Assembly: GCA_036245525.1 (NCBI GenBank)
Contig: BTPG01000001.1
Span: forward strand, 179,454,749-179,518,748
DNA from: Semisulcospira habei
Lineage: Eukaryota; Mollusca; Gastropoda; Semisulcospiridae
DNA length: 64,000 nt
Direction: 5' to 3'
Shown here in pieces: positions 11,727 to 22,217 of this stretch (position 1 is the first letter of the stretch; each line of letters opens with the position of its first letter). The notes below the pieces were generated by a model. That model was not told where the DNA came from, did not search any database, and worked only from the letters and a program-made list of their open reading frames with translations. The position numbers and the translations under genes were made by a program.

Positions 11727-13190
11727 AGCCTTTTCATAATATAGAGCCATTTGAATCACTTTCATATCGTGGACAACTAAGAAATGAGAGGCAGAACACA
11801 GAGTTAAATGTCACTTAATACAAACTTTTGAATCTTTTGTTTAGGCCCTGCGGTTTGAGCAAACCGCGTTTCTCAGTAAGGTAGATAAAGAGAAATGGCC
11901 TTTTCAAGTACCGCTATCGGCGCGGCGTTACCGCAAGGGTGTAAAACAGAAGACTAAGAATAAAATAGAGCCATTTGTATCACTTTTGTGTCGTGAACAA
12001 CTAAGAAATGATAGGCAGAACATAGAGTTAAATGAATCTTATTACAAACTCCTCAATCTTTTGTTTAGGCCTTGCCGTTTGAGCAAACCGCGAGGCGTTA
12101 GCGCAGGGTGCAGAGTCATTTGTTATCACTTCCGTCTAGTAAACAACTAAGAAATGAGAGGCAGACCACAGAGTTAAAATGGCTTTCAATACAAAGTCTT
12201 CAGTGTCGTGTTTACACCATGCGGTTTAAGCAAACCGCAGTTTCTAAGCTAGACTGTGTGTAACAACCACCGCTTGTGGTAAGAGCGCGACCGCAAACTG
12301 CAGGCAGTGTCATTTGTGTACAGCGAGGAGTCAAATACGTCACTAGCTGCAATGCGGAATTTGCCAGTCTACCCATATTTTATATTTAGCGGTCTGTAGC
12401 GTCTGTAGCAACCAAAAAGACAGAGACAGAACACAGAGTTAAATGACTCTTGATACAAAGTCTTCAGTCTCCTGTTAACACCCTGCGGTTTAAGCAAACC
12501 GCGGTTTCTAAGGCGGCTATGCTGTCCTTGCTGTCATTAAACAATGCAGCCGCAGACTAAGTGTGCAGCGACAATTTGCGTACAACGGGGATTCACAACA
12601 CACGCAATGCGGAAGTTGTCAGTCTACCCACATGTTATATTTAGCGGTCTGTTGATGACTAGTTGGCAACCGAAAAGAGTCATAGAACACAGAGTTACAC
12701 GTTTTTTAATATAAAAGTTGACTAGTTGGCAACTGAAAGAGACATAAAACACAGAGTTAAATGTCTCTTAATACAAACTCCTCAACCTTTTGTGAATGCC
12801 CTGCGGTTTGAGCAAACCGCGGTTTCTAGGAAGGCCTGTGAATACGACACAAGGCGCAATGCGAAAGTTGTCAGTCTACCATTTTCTGAAATGATCTGTT
12901 AGTGCGTCGCGTGATCATTGAGCAATAGCTTACTCAGAAATTGTGAAAACTCGGCCGAGCTCTGCACATGCGTACTCTGCAGGTTAGCTGTAGTGTTATA
13001 TTTAGCGGACTGTTGATGTTGACAACCGAAAAGAGTCATAGAACACAGAGTTAAATGTCTCTTAATACAAACTCATCAATCTTATGTTCCCACCCTGCGG
13101 TTTGAGCAAACCGCGGTTGCTAAGAGGCAAGACCTGTGAATAGGACACAAGGCGCAACACACACGCAATGTGAAAGTTGACAGTTCTACA
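11727..13190. repeat. Array of palindrome-bearing repeats, six units
   Basis: Six degenerate units, each with 'CACAGAGTTAAATG', 'TTAATACAAA(C)TC' and an 18-bp palindrome GCGGTTTRAGCAAACCGC (7-bp arms, 4-bp loop) followed by GGTTTCTAAG. Palindromes lie at 11850, 12074 (one arm mismatch), 12221, 12485, 12803 and 13097, so spacing varies from 147 to 318 bp. No coding potential. It lies between the left terminal repeat and gene F of the Polinton. No equivalent is seen in the visible part of copy 2. Confidence 0.85.
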
Positions 13191-13261
13191 TGTGGCAAAC
13201 TGAAGCGTGGTGATGTGTTCTGACGGGAGTCCAATATTTATGCATGTTGAATAAAGATTTT

Positions 13262-13436
13262 GCGTGTGTCTGCCAGTCTGTACGTGTGCGTGCTTGCGTG
13301 TGTGTGTGTGTGTGTGTGTACATGTATGTGTGTTTGAATGTGCTTGTGTGCGTGTACGTGTATGTGCGTGCTTGCATGTGCGTGCTTGCGCGTGTGTGTG
13401 TTCATGTATGTGTTTATGTGCGTTAGAGAAAGGAAA
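13262..13436 (+). repeat. Degenerate (GT)n microsatellite
   Basis: A GT-rich tract with interruptions (GTGTGC, GTACGTGT) gives cysteine/valine-rich and histidine/threonine-rich open frames in all phases. These are composition artefacts, not genes. Confidence 0.95.
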
Positions 13437-13499
13437 AAAGGCAATTCAAGTACATCTATACAATTATCTCTGAGTCAATAATATAAAAGCAAGGTTATT

Positions 13500-13790
13500 T
13501 TTTATTAACAACTCACAAAAAACACCATTGTTATCAAGTACCTACACGCACTTGATAACAAATTTTCAAAGTTACCTACAGACACTTGTTAACAAATTTC
13601 CAAAGTCACCTACAACTACTAACTAACTTTACAGGTAACTTTGAAGTTAGTTGGCGTAAGTTATTATAAGTGACTTAAAACAAGTTCTTACAAGTGTCTT
13701 ATCATAAGAACTTGTAAGTTATTGACCCAAGACAACAACTTACTCAGACAGATTTCCCAAGTTACAAGGACAACATAAAAACTTTTTTTT
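13500..13790. repeat. TAACTT/AAGTTA-rich repeat region downstream of gene F
   Basis: Degenerate copies of 'ACTTGTTAACAAATTT', 'AAAGTTACCTACA' and 'ACTTATAAG'-like dyads follow the 3' end of gene F. Copy 2 holds a shorter related stretch between F and A (about 63356-63500). Conservation in both copies suggests it is part of the element; a replication, terminator or spacer role is only a guess. Confidence 0.65.
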
Positions 13791-13889
13791 AGTAATAGTC
13801 TGGTGGTGGGGCAGATGGTGTTAGATAGGCAGGCATGACATCTCTTTGCGAAGAGTATGACAAAAATAATGGATTACCAAAACCTATCG

Positions 13890-14525
13890 TCAATTGCTTA
13901 TAAGTCCTTGAACCTTTTTCATAGTTTCTTCTATGCCTATCTTTTTCCCTTGTTCTAACAAAGATTTCTTTAGCTCTTCAACATTCACGGGTTGACTACG
14001 CATCTTATTCTGTATTTCAGATTTCTGTTGTTTGTAATTGGCCAAATCATCCTGCACTTTTTTAAATTCGTGATCGGCAATTTTATTATTGTCTAAAGCC
14101 TTACTGATAATAAGTTTCATATTGCTCAGCTTAGCTGCTGCGAGCGTACTCAATGCTTCATGCTTCTGTAACTTTGTATGGAATCTTTTGTTAATGGCTT
14201 CCAAACCAAAGCATGCCAGGCTTGTGGCAAGGCCAACACCTTCAATAGCAATTCCTATGACACTTCCAAAACCAGTGGCAAACAGAGCTATACCTCCTAC
14301 AGATAATCCAGCTGAAACCACACCCACGGCCATTGATGTGTTGTGTACAGAATTGAAAACCGTTTTGTAACGTCGTTTACACCTCGAGTATTTTGCCTGT
14401 TCTCCTTCCAAATACTTCAACGCTTCTGTAATATTCATTAATCGGAATGAGTCTGCCTGTAATGTTTTATCTGGAACAATAGGCTCAAGCGGCTCAGGCG
14501 GTATTTGCGGATACAGTGGTGGCAT
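13890..14525 (-). CDS. Polinton protein F, hydrophobic-core helical protein
   Basis: Predicted 211 residues, function unknown. ATG at 14525 chosen because copy 2 (62611-63237) starts at the equivalent place with a shared YPQIPPEP beginning. The N-terminal third holds a cysteine/lysine/arginine-rich stretch (SRCKRRY). Residues about 65-110 form a long glycine-alanine hydrophobic region (SVGGIALFATGFGSVIGIA) that could span a membrane once or twice. The C-terminal half is a charged helix with KHEALSTLAAAKL and a likely coiled coil. Similar proteins occur in other animal Polintons as far as I recall. The frame is open, unusual in this decayed copy. It lies immediately downstream of gene G on the same strand. 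Confidence 0.75.
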   Translation of the reverse strand: MPPLYPQIPPEPLEPIVPDKTLQADSFRLMNITEALKYLEGEQAKYSRCKRRYKTVFNSVHNTSMAVGVVSAGLSVGGIALFATGFGSVIGIAIEGVGLATSLACFGLEAINKRFHTKLQKHEALSTLAAAKLSNMKLIISKALDNNKIADHEFKKVQDDLANYKQQKSEIQNKMRSQPVNVEELKKSLLEQGKKIGIEETMKKVQGLISN

Positions 14526-15576
14526 TTTTTGTGGCAAATATTTTTTTATATTTAATCTTCTAATTCATTTTGCAACTCTTCAAAGGTATACAATTTGTTA
14601 GCATAATAAAACGAAACAAGATCTATGTGTTCCAGGTTTATGAAACTTAGACGAACAAAAATTTGTTTATCGATCACTACCTTAACAGCAGGGACACTAC
14701 TCGAAACTTCAAAATCTGTATTGATTTTTCTAATAGCAATAACAACCTTTGTTGACTCTGCTACTGAGCTATCCCACGTAAGTTTGATTCCCTGTGCGAT
14801 ATCTGCTTCTTTCACAGCTTCCACAGATCTCATGAGAATTTCAAAAACTATTGTCGCTTCTCTATCTATGGTAAAGTTTGCTGGTACATTTCTACCCTTT
14901 CGCCTACCCGGCACCGGCCTCCACGTGGCGTAGGTGGGTAGTCCGCTCAGTCCCTGACTGAGTGGGCTAGCGGACGGGTGCCATCTTTGTCCAGGATTAG
15001 GACTTGATGTCAGCAGATATGTTGTTCAGCCTTTTCACTGGTCCGGTTTTTAAGGAGCTGTGCTAACCTAGGTCGTACCATGTTGGATTGGTCCTTAAAA
15101 ATACTCGTGACTTTTTGGTCCTTTGGATCCCAAGTGTTTGCCGTGCTTGGAGACCCGTGTCGGGGGAGAAGAGGATCCTGGTGGCTGAGGTTCCCTTTGG
15201 GCTGCGGCTCACTGGTGCCAACACTCCACTTCGGCCTTGACTTCTACCTAAACGGGAGGCTAGTCGTACCGGCCTAGTCAATCGGCTCTTGTCACGTTGA
15301 GCCCTATCCCACTGTTGACATGCGGGTTGCTATACGGAGCACCATGCTATAGCTTCTGCTGCTGATTAGGTGCTTTACGCCAGTATTCCCCTGCATTCAA
15401 CGGTGTGATAGAAGGCGGTGGCTCAAACGGTTCAATCGGGCTTACCCCCTTGAGTATATCTTTCGGGCAGTCTCCATTGTGCGTCGGCTGGAGACCCGCC
15501 GACAGTTGCACTTTCCCTTGTTGGGCTCGGTGGCGGGCGGGGACCCCCGGGGGATGAATATCTCTACTAATATAAT

Positions 15577-17016
15577 ATGGATAAAACCAAAAAACCAAAA
15601 CTAGCACAGAAACGGCGCATAGACACCGACATTGCACATGACAGTGATTCAGACTGTGAGGAAGCGACGCCTCAGGCGTCGGCCGTATGGCCTCGCTTCC
15701 TCATTGTCCATAGCAAGGTGAAGGAGAAACCAGTTACCAAGCTGCATCCTTTTCTGGTGGGGGAGACCCTCAGGAGCCGTGTTGGCAGGCCTGACGCCCA
15801 GCGCCTCAGGTCTGGTGACTTGCTGGTGGAGTGCCGTACTCGGGCACACTCCAGCGGGCTACTGGGGCTCTCTTCCATCGGAGACACTCCTGTGGAAGTC
15901 ACACCCCACAAAACTATGAATTCGTCAAGAGGCGTAATCAAAGATCAAGCTTTGGCAGAACTGTCAGAAGATGAACTTGTAAGGAACCTTAAGTCTCAGG
16001 GGGTGACTTGCGTCAGGCGCTTCGCTTCCAAGCGAGGTGGTGGGGAGATCCGTCTCCCTACCATCATCCTGACGTTTGGCACCACCACCCCTCCTACTAC
16101 CATCTGGGGAGGTTACTACTCCCTGAGAGTGAAAAAGTACGTCCCTCTTCCCCTCCGGTGCTTTAAGTGCCAAAAGTATGGCCATGGGCAGAAGACATGC
16201 CGTCAGGCAGAGGCTTCATGCGCCCGTTGCACTAGGCCCGGACACTCTGCTGAGTCCTACACAGCCACCCCCCTGTGTGTGAATTGCCAGGGGGCGCATA
16301 TGGCTTCGGATAAGAAATGCCCTCGTTGGATATCCGAGTGCAAGATTCAGCAGGTGCGTGTGGAGAAGGGGCTGTCCTTTCCGGATGCCAAAAAACTGGT
16401 TGAAGGCCCTGGTGCAGCTGCGGCTGCCCCAACCTCTAACACCTCAGTGTATACTTTTAGTGCAGCGGTGGCAGGCAAGCACCCCACCAAAGACTTTTCA
16501 TGTCAGACCCCAACTTCTTGGTTGGGGGCGGAGCCTCGGCTCATCTCGCCCCTGGAGAGTAACCCTCCTCCGGTGGTGACAAGGAGCCAGGGAACGCAGA
16601 AGGCGGAGACTGCCGGTCCAGTTGTGCCGCCTTCTGTTTCCCCTAAGCCTCAGCCCACACCCAAACCTGTTAGTCAGTCAACTCCAAAGGCTTCTGGCTC
16701 TGGTCAGCCTTCTAAGGCCGCTAACTCTAGCGGCAGGAACGCTGCCCAGGACCAGAAGTCTAAGAAATCTATGGGACCGCTGTGCGCACGGGCCCAGAAG
16801 GGGAACACAGATGTGCCCCTTCAAAACAAATATGCTGCACTGGAGGAGCGGATGGAGGGAGTGGAAGTTGTTGTTGCTGATGCTGCAGCAGCTCCACCCC
16901 CTTCCTCTCCGAAGAACCAGAGGAGGCCCGGGAGCCGGCCCCCCTCTGTTTCTTCAACTCCTTCCAAGGTAAAGGAAAAAGGGGGGAAATACTCCTTACC
17001 CCCAGATAAGACTTAA
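15577..17016 (+). CDS. Nimb copy 1 ORF1, zinc-knuckle gag-like protein
   Basis: 479 residues, open throughout. ORF1 proteins of this group bind the element RNA and form the retrotransposition particle. The N-terminus is acidic (DSDSDCEE). Around residues 190-250 lie three zinc knuckles: CFKCQKYGHGQKTC, CARCTRPGHSAESY and CVNCQGAHMASDKKC. In the second, the last cysteine is tyrosine (codon TAC at 16258-16260) whereas copy 2 keeps cysteine, so a zinc ligand is lost here. The C-terminal third is proline/serine-rich and low complexity. The stop is followed after two bases by the ORF2 start codon, so ORF2 probably depends on reinitiation. Confidence 0.92.
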   Translation: MDKTKKPKLAQKRRIDTDIAHDSDSDCEEATPQASAVWPRFLIVHSKVKEKPVTKLHPFLVGETLRSRVGRPDAQRLRSGDLLVECRTRAHSSGLLGLSSIGDTPVEVTPHKTMNSSRGVIKDQALAELSEDELVRNLKSQGVTCVRRFASKRGGGEIRLPTIILTFGTTTPPTTIWGGYYSLRVKKYVPLPLRCFKCQKYGHGQKTCRQAEASCARCTRPGHSAESYTATPLCVNCQGAHMASDKKCPRWISECKIQQVRVEKGLSFPDAKKLVEGPGAAAAAPTSNTSVYTFSAAVAGKHPTKDFSCQTPTSWLGAEPRLISPLESNPPPVVTRSQGTQKAETAGPVVPPSVSPKPQPTPKPVSQSTPKASGSGQPSKAANSSGRNAAQDQKSKKSMGPLCARAQKGNTDVPLQNKYAALEERMEGVEVVVADAAAAPPPSSPKNQRRPGSRPPSVSSTPSKVKEKGGKYSLPPDKT

Positions 17017-17018
17017 TC

Positions 17019-20000
17019 ATGGACTCTTTGCTTCAGTGAAATTGTCGTGGTTTTCGAGCTAACTTTGAGGAATTACGTCTTTTAGTCAAGTTCTATAACC
17101 CCTCAGTCATATCTCTTCAGGAGACTTACCTGAAGACTTCCGACCCTGTGTCTTTTAATGGTTTTAATGTTATACATAAAGGCTCTGATTCGGAGAGGCG
17201 CTCGGGTGGAGCGGCTCTTCTCATTAGTAGCCAAATTTTATGTAGCCCCGTTAGCATCGACACCTGTCTTCAGGCTGTCGCTGCTCGGGTTACCTTAAAA
17301 AAGACCATAACCATATGCAGTATTTACCGGCCACCATCACTGCGGGTCTGTAGCAATGATATTTTTCACTTAGTAGATCAACTGCCCCCTCCCTTTATTC
17401 TCATGGGGGATTTTAACGGTCATGCTCACCTTTGGGGTAGTGACCACTATGATGGCAGAGGTCAGATGTTAGAAGATGTTTTTTCTCAACTTAACCTATG
17501 TGTCTTTAACGATGGCTCACCTACATACTCTAACTCAGGTTCCGGATCTAGTTCTGTTCTAGACCTCACTGTGTGTGATCCTTCTCTCATGCTGGACTTT
17601 GACTGGAAGGTTCACGACGACCTGTGTGGTAGTGACCACTTCCCAGTAGTCCTGTCATCGGTCAGCTGTGAGGAGGATTCGCCGGTGGGGCGCTGGAATC
17701 TCAAGAAAGCTAACTGGTCTCTGTTTGCCTCTCTCTGTCAGTCTCGTCTTACAGAGGAGGTGGTCATGTCAGCTGAAGAACCTGTTTCTTGTTTTACTTC
17801 TATTTTGTTGGAGGTTGCAGGTGAAACCATCCCTAGAACTTCCACATCACTCCCTCGGAAGCCGAGAGTACCATGGTTCAATGAAGAGTGCCGCAAGGCC
17901 CAAACAATGCGCAAATCTGCTCAGCGACGTGCATTTCGTAATCCGTCGCAAGCAAATATTTTAACCTTTAAAAGACAGCGGGCGAAAGCCCGTTATATTT
18001 TTAAACGTGAACGCCGTGCTTCCTGGAGACGCTTCGTCTCATCTTTATCTTCTAGGACTCCGTCCCAAAAAGTCTGGAAGGCTGTTCGAAGAATTAGGGG
18101 CAGGGGTGGCTCGGCTTCTGTCGGCCATCTTAGAGATGGTGCCAGTTTGGTCACAGATAAAAAGGCTGTGGCCAATTTGCTTGCCTCCACCATTGCCCAT
18201 AATTCTTCAACAGAGCATTATTCACCTTTCTTCCAGAGAGAGAAGGAGAAGCGAGAATCTTGTGCTTGTGATTTTATATCGGATAACTTGGAAGACTATA
18301 ATGCCCCTTTCACGTTTTCAGAATTGCAGCAAGCCATGCAGAAATGTACTGACTCTGCTGCTGGATTAGATACCATCCATTATCAGCTCATAACACATCT
18401 GCCTGAGGATTCACTCCTTGTACTTCTCAAGGCCTTTAACCATATCTGGATAACCGGTCATTTTCCGCCATCTTGGCGCCAGGCTGTGGTTGTGCCAATT
18501 CCCAAGCCGGGTAAGGATCCTTCCGACCCGGGCAACTACCGGCCAATAGCTTTGACATCATGTTTATGTAAAACTATGGAACGCTTGGTCAACGCCCGAC
18601 TGGTGTGGCATCTTGAGTCACAGGGTCTCATCACAGACCTCCAGTGCGGTTTCCGGCGCTTCCGTAGTACAACTGACTATCTAGTCCGCTTTGAGTCTTT
18701 TATCCGAGATGCTTTTGTCAACAAGCAGCATGTCTATGCAATTTTCTTTGATCTTGAAAAGGCATATGACACTACCTGGAAGCATGGTATAATGTCTGAT
18801 TTGTCGGACATGGGTTTTAAAGGGCATCTGCCCGTTTTTATTCACAATTTTTTGTCCAACAGGTCGTTACATGTCCGTGTGGGCTCCACCCTCTCCGACT
18901 CCTTTGAACAGGAGATGGGTGTCCCGCAGGGCAGTATTCTATCTCCTGTTTTATTTAGCATTAAAATAAATAACATTGTAAAGGCCGTCAAGGATGATTC
19001 TGAATGCTCTTTGTTTGTGGACGACTTTGCTTTGTGTGCACGAGGTCGAGGACTTGCGTCCCTTGAGAGGCGCTTGCAGCTGTGCGTTGATCGCATCCAG
19101 GGGTGGGTGTCTCTCAATGGATTCAGATTCTCGCCCTCCAAGACAGTCTGTGTGCATTTTACTAACCAGACGAAATTTTTTCCAGAACCTAGCCTGAGCA
19201 TTGCTGGAGTGCCAATTAAGGTGGCTGAAGAGGCTAAGTTTTTGGGGGTCATCTTTGACAAAAGATTGACCTTCTGCAACCATGTTAACTACCTTAGAAC
19301 TTCTTGTCGGAAGGCCCTCGACATTCTTCGTGTCGTTGGTCGTACTGACTGGGGTGCAGACCGCATCGTCTTACTTCGACTGTACCGGGCCCTTGTTCGG
19401 TCCAAACTGGATTACGGCTCTGTGGTATATGGCTCGGCTTCCAAGTCTGTTCTGCAGCGTCTGAACACAATTCACCATCAAGGTCTGCGCATATGTCTGG
19501 GAGCCTTCAGGACATCTCCAGTTCCTAGTCTGTATGCAGAGGCAGGGGAGCCTTCTCTCAGGCTCCGCCGCATCCGCCTCATGCTCAGCTACGTTCTGAA
19601 GCTGAAGGCCCATCCAGAAAATCCTGCCTATGATTGTGTTTTTAACCCGTCGTTTGCAGAGATTTACGATGCCCATCCGGGAGCTGTCCGTCCACTTTCC
19701 TTCCGTGTCCGACCTCATCTGCAGGCGGCCGGAGTGGACCTGGACAGTTTCAGAATCTCTGCAACACGTCACTCCACCCTGGCTACTACCAGTTCCTGAC
19801 ATCTTGCTGGACTTGACTGCCCACAAGAAGGATTGTACTCCACCAGCCATATACCAACAGAGCCTCAATGAACTCCTTTCAATTTTTCCTGGCTATTGTC
19901 GTCTTTATACGGATGGGTCCAAGTCTGAGGATGGAAGAGTGGCTGCGGCTGCAGTGTCCTCTCGCCATCCTAGACGCCCATTTAAGCTCCGTCTCCCTGA

Positions 20001-20709
20001 CCATTCCTCTGTATTTAGTGCAGAACTGCAGGCCATTCTGCTAGCACTCAAGCATGCCTATCAGTCTCGGGAAAGGAACTTCCTGATTCTGTCTGACTCT
20101 CTTTCTGCCCTGCAGGTCCTTCAGGGCGCGGGAACAGACCATCCACTGCTGGTGCAGATTAGAGAGCTCTACGCGGACTTGATGAAGGAATATTATGACA
20201 TCATTTTTATTTGGGTTCCAGGCCATGTGGGCATCGAAGGCAACAGAATCGCAGATTCTGCTGCCAACAGTGCCCGCAGTGACCCTGTCCCTGACACACA
20301 GACTGTCTATAGTGATTTTAAACCTGTTATTAGTGCGTACATAGCCCGCGAGTGGCAGTCCGAGTGGGACAAAGAGGAAGGGAACAAGCTTCATGAAGCT
20401 CTTCCTAAGTTGTCTGACAGTCTACCTTTCCGCTGCGGCAGCCGCCGTGAGGAGACTGTCCTTGCTCGGCTCCACATCGGGCACACGTATGTTACGCACT
20501 CTTACTTACTTAAACAGGATGAGCGTCCATGGTGTTTTGCCTGTGATGAGCAGTTTTCTGTTCGACACTTTTTGCTGTATTGTGCTGACCTAATTGACAC
20601 CAGATATAAACACTTCACAGCAGACTCCTTGAAGGTTTTGTTCCGGGATGTTCCCCCGGACAAAATCTTCAATTTTTTGAGAGAATGCAATATTTTTAAC
20701 AAGATCTGA
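17019..20709 (+). pseudogene. Nimb copy 1 ORF2, endonuclease-RT-RNase H, broken
   Basis: Would be about 1,230 residues. The ATG at 17019 lies two bases after the ORF1 stop. Codon 7 is TGA (17037-17039) where copy 2 has TGG. A 2-base deletion near 19745 shifts the frame, so the 3' part continues in another phase to 20709. Otherwise the machinery is present: endonuclease SLQETYLK, MGDFNGHAHLWGS and GSDHF; RT motif A FFDLEKAYDT, B GVPQGSILSP and C FVDD; RNase H YTDGSKSEDG, FSAELQAI, LSDSLSAL and WVPGHVGIEGN with all acidic residues kept. The few lesions indicate a recent insertion. Confidence 0.92.
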
Positions 20710-21476
20710 GCATTCATAGACTATGTGAATTTTTTTATTTGCCCTTTTTGAGAGTCTGTAGACGTTTCTTTTCCAGACATGTGCGACATTTTAGCCTGAG
20801 ATTTTTAATCTATATTTACATCTTGTCTTAAGACCTTGCTTTTAGTCTGGCTGACCAGATTTTTACCCATCCCGCCGTGAGATGGCCTTAGTCGCCTGCT
20901 CGGCGTTAAACCCAAATAACCGAATTTCTACCCTTTCTATTTGTAAGAAAATACCTTCGTTTTTCATACTCTTGAAGTTTTAGTTTTTCTCTGCTATTGG
21001 TTTCTGCGAAATAGCTTGGCACAAGACTTACAAGCATTGGCTCAGAGTTAACAACTTTTCTAAATACTAAGGCACCTTCATCAGTAAAATAAACATAAGG
21101 ACTAATAAAAACAAACTTTACATCCCATACAATGGGAATAGGTGCAAGCGGAACAGGGGTAGGAATAATTACCCACTTATTACCCACATGTTTTAATCTG
21201 TAGAGCACATTATTTACAGGAGTAGGAACAGTAACATCACGAAGTTGACTAAGTTTAGGAAACTGTTTCTCAGCGCCATCTTTTACATCATCAATTACCT
21301 TTTGTTTGTACAATCCAACAGAAACAAGTTCAAGGCCATACACCTCTCCTACCTCACCTTCTTTATCAAAATCTTGCACGTCAGCCAAATCTTTCAACTC
21401 TATTGATGGACATGCAACTGGAATAATTCTCGGCTTTGGACCAAGACCGCTCATTTTTATAAAACAAAAATAAAAT

Positions 21477-22194
21477 TTATTTCACTTCCAACACAACATA
21501 AAAATCATGCATCACAACTGGTTTGTCATCCTGATTAGTTACATATAAGCACAATGATTCAAAGAAACTGGAGCCTAATTTTTTAAACTGTGAATTAGGA
21601 AATCTAACAACTACATTTTCGCAATAAGGAGCAGTTTTAGTTGACACACATTTCATCAATGTCGAAGGCTTTCCATTGTGAAGATTATCAGTAGTGCTTA
21701 GTTCTTTCAAATGAACATTTAGCACTGTGTGTACTGACAAATGAACAGGATATCTGCCAGTTATTTTTGTTTTTTTTTGGTGAAAGTAGACGCCCGACTG
21801 ATGATGACCAATCTTCATCTGGATGTATTATTTTTTTACCTAAAAATCCAAGTAATAATAAAAGACTAATTGATAAAGAAAAGTTTCCACTTTTCAGAAA
21901 TTCAATTGTAACAAGTAAATTAGCTGGGTTTAAAGTTGCCTTAATTTTAAATTCATTTTGAAGCCATTCAGCTAAAGTACAAAAGTCATAATACCCAGCT
22001 CGTAAAATATCGCCCTTCTCAATACCATCAAGAGTTCCACTTACAGAATAATTTTTATCATCTGTTACATTAAACTACTTTACTGTGTAGAACATTTCAT
22101 GGATAGCGACAGCCTTGCTACCATCACGATTGTCAATCCCATTAGTTAACCACACTGGTTTGCTTGTATCAAGATTTGATAAAGTTATAAACAT
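21477..22194 (-). pseudogene. Polinton protein H (candidate minor capsid/penton), broken
   Basis: Counterpart of the intact 237-residue gene at 60971-61684. ATG at 22194. Lesions seen: a TAG in place of tryptophan near 22075 and a frameshift in a T-run at about 21768-21778. The C-terminal 113 codons stay readable, ending in a beta-rich segment (SSFFESLCLYVTNQDDKP...DFYVVLEVK) that resembles the terminal strands of the single jelly-roll minor capsid proteins of Polintons. The start codon lies 23 bp from that of the divergent gene I, the same distance as in copy 2. Confidence 0.75.
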
Positions 22195-22217
22195 TTTTAT
22201 TATCACAAAAAAGCATA
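22195..22217. promoter_or_regulatory. 23-bp divergent intergenic region between H and I
   Basis: The whole space between the two start codons (ATG of H on minus at 22194, ATG of I on plus at 22218) is AT-rich. It includes ATAAAA on the minus strand immediately before the H start. Length and base composition are the same in copy 2 (60948-60970). Transcription of both genes must start within it or inside the opposing gene. Confidence 0.6.

Larger units (their letters stand above)
14902..20923 (+). mobile_element. Nimb-type LINE copy 1 (full length)
   Basis: A 6.0-kb non-LTR retrotransposon with a gag-like ORF1 carrying CCHC zinc knuckles and an ORF2 with endonuclease, reverse transcriptase and RNase H, the architecture of the I/Nimb group. 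It is flanked by the perfect 14-bp duplication ATTTCTACCCTTTC (14888-14901 and 20924-20937). The 5' end starts GCCTACCCGGCACCGG. The 3' end carries a CGCCG/CGGCG hairpin and GTTAAACCCAAATAACC. The 5' leader (14902-15576) is non-coding. It inserted antisense into Polinton gene G. The second copy (48697-54693) is highly similar. Confidence 0.95.
14552..21454 (-). pseudogene. Polinton protein G, split by a Nimb LINE
   Basis: Homologue of the intact 294-residue gene at 61705-62589. The N-terminal 177 codons lie at 20924-21454 (start MSGLGPKPRIIPVAC). The C-terminal 112 codons lie at 14552-14887. The Nimb element plus one copy of the 14-bp duplication lie between them. Both coding pieces are whole numbers of codons, so the frame would be continuous without the insertion and I see no other lesion. 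Function unknown: no membrane segment, beta-rich composition, conserved SPYVY and REATIVFE segments. Its place between F and the minor capsid candidate suggests a virion component, which is inference only. Confidence 0.85.

Noticed and set aside
11850..13114. CRISPR-like array
   Set aside because: Units are long, degenerate and unevenly spaced in a eukaryotic context; there are no short uniform spacers or cas genes.
13186..13473. Overlapping open frames rich in histidine/threonine or cysteine/valine
   Set aside because: They translate a degenerate GT microsatellite in different phases.
18842..19283. Antisense frames of 110-145 codons in the Nimb RT region
   Set aside because: Shadows of the conserved RT frame; they recur as shadows in copy 2.
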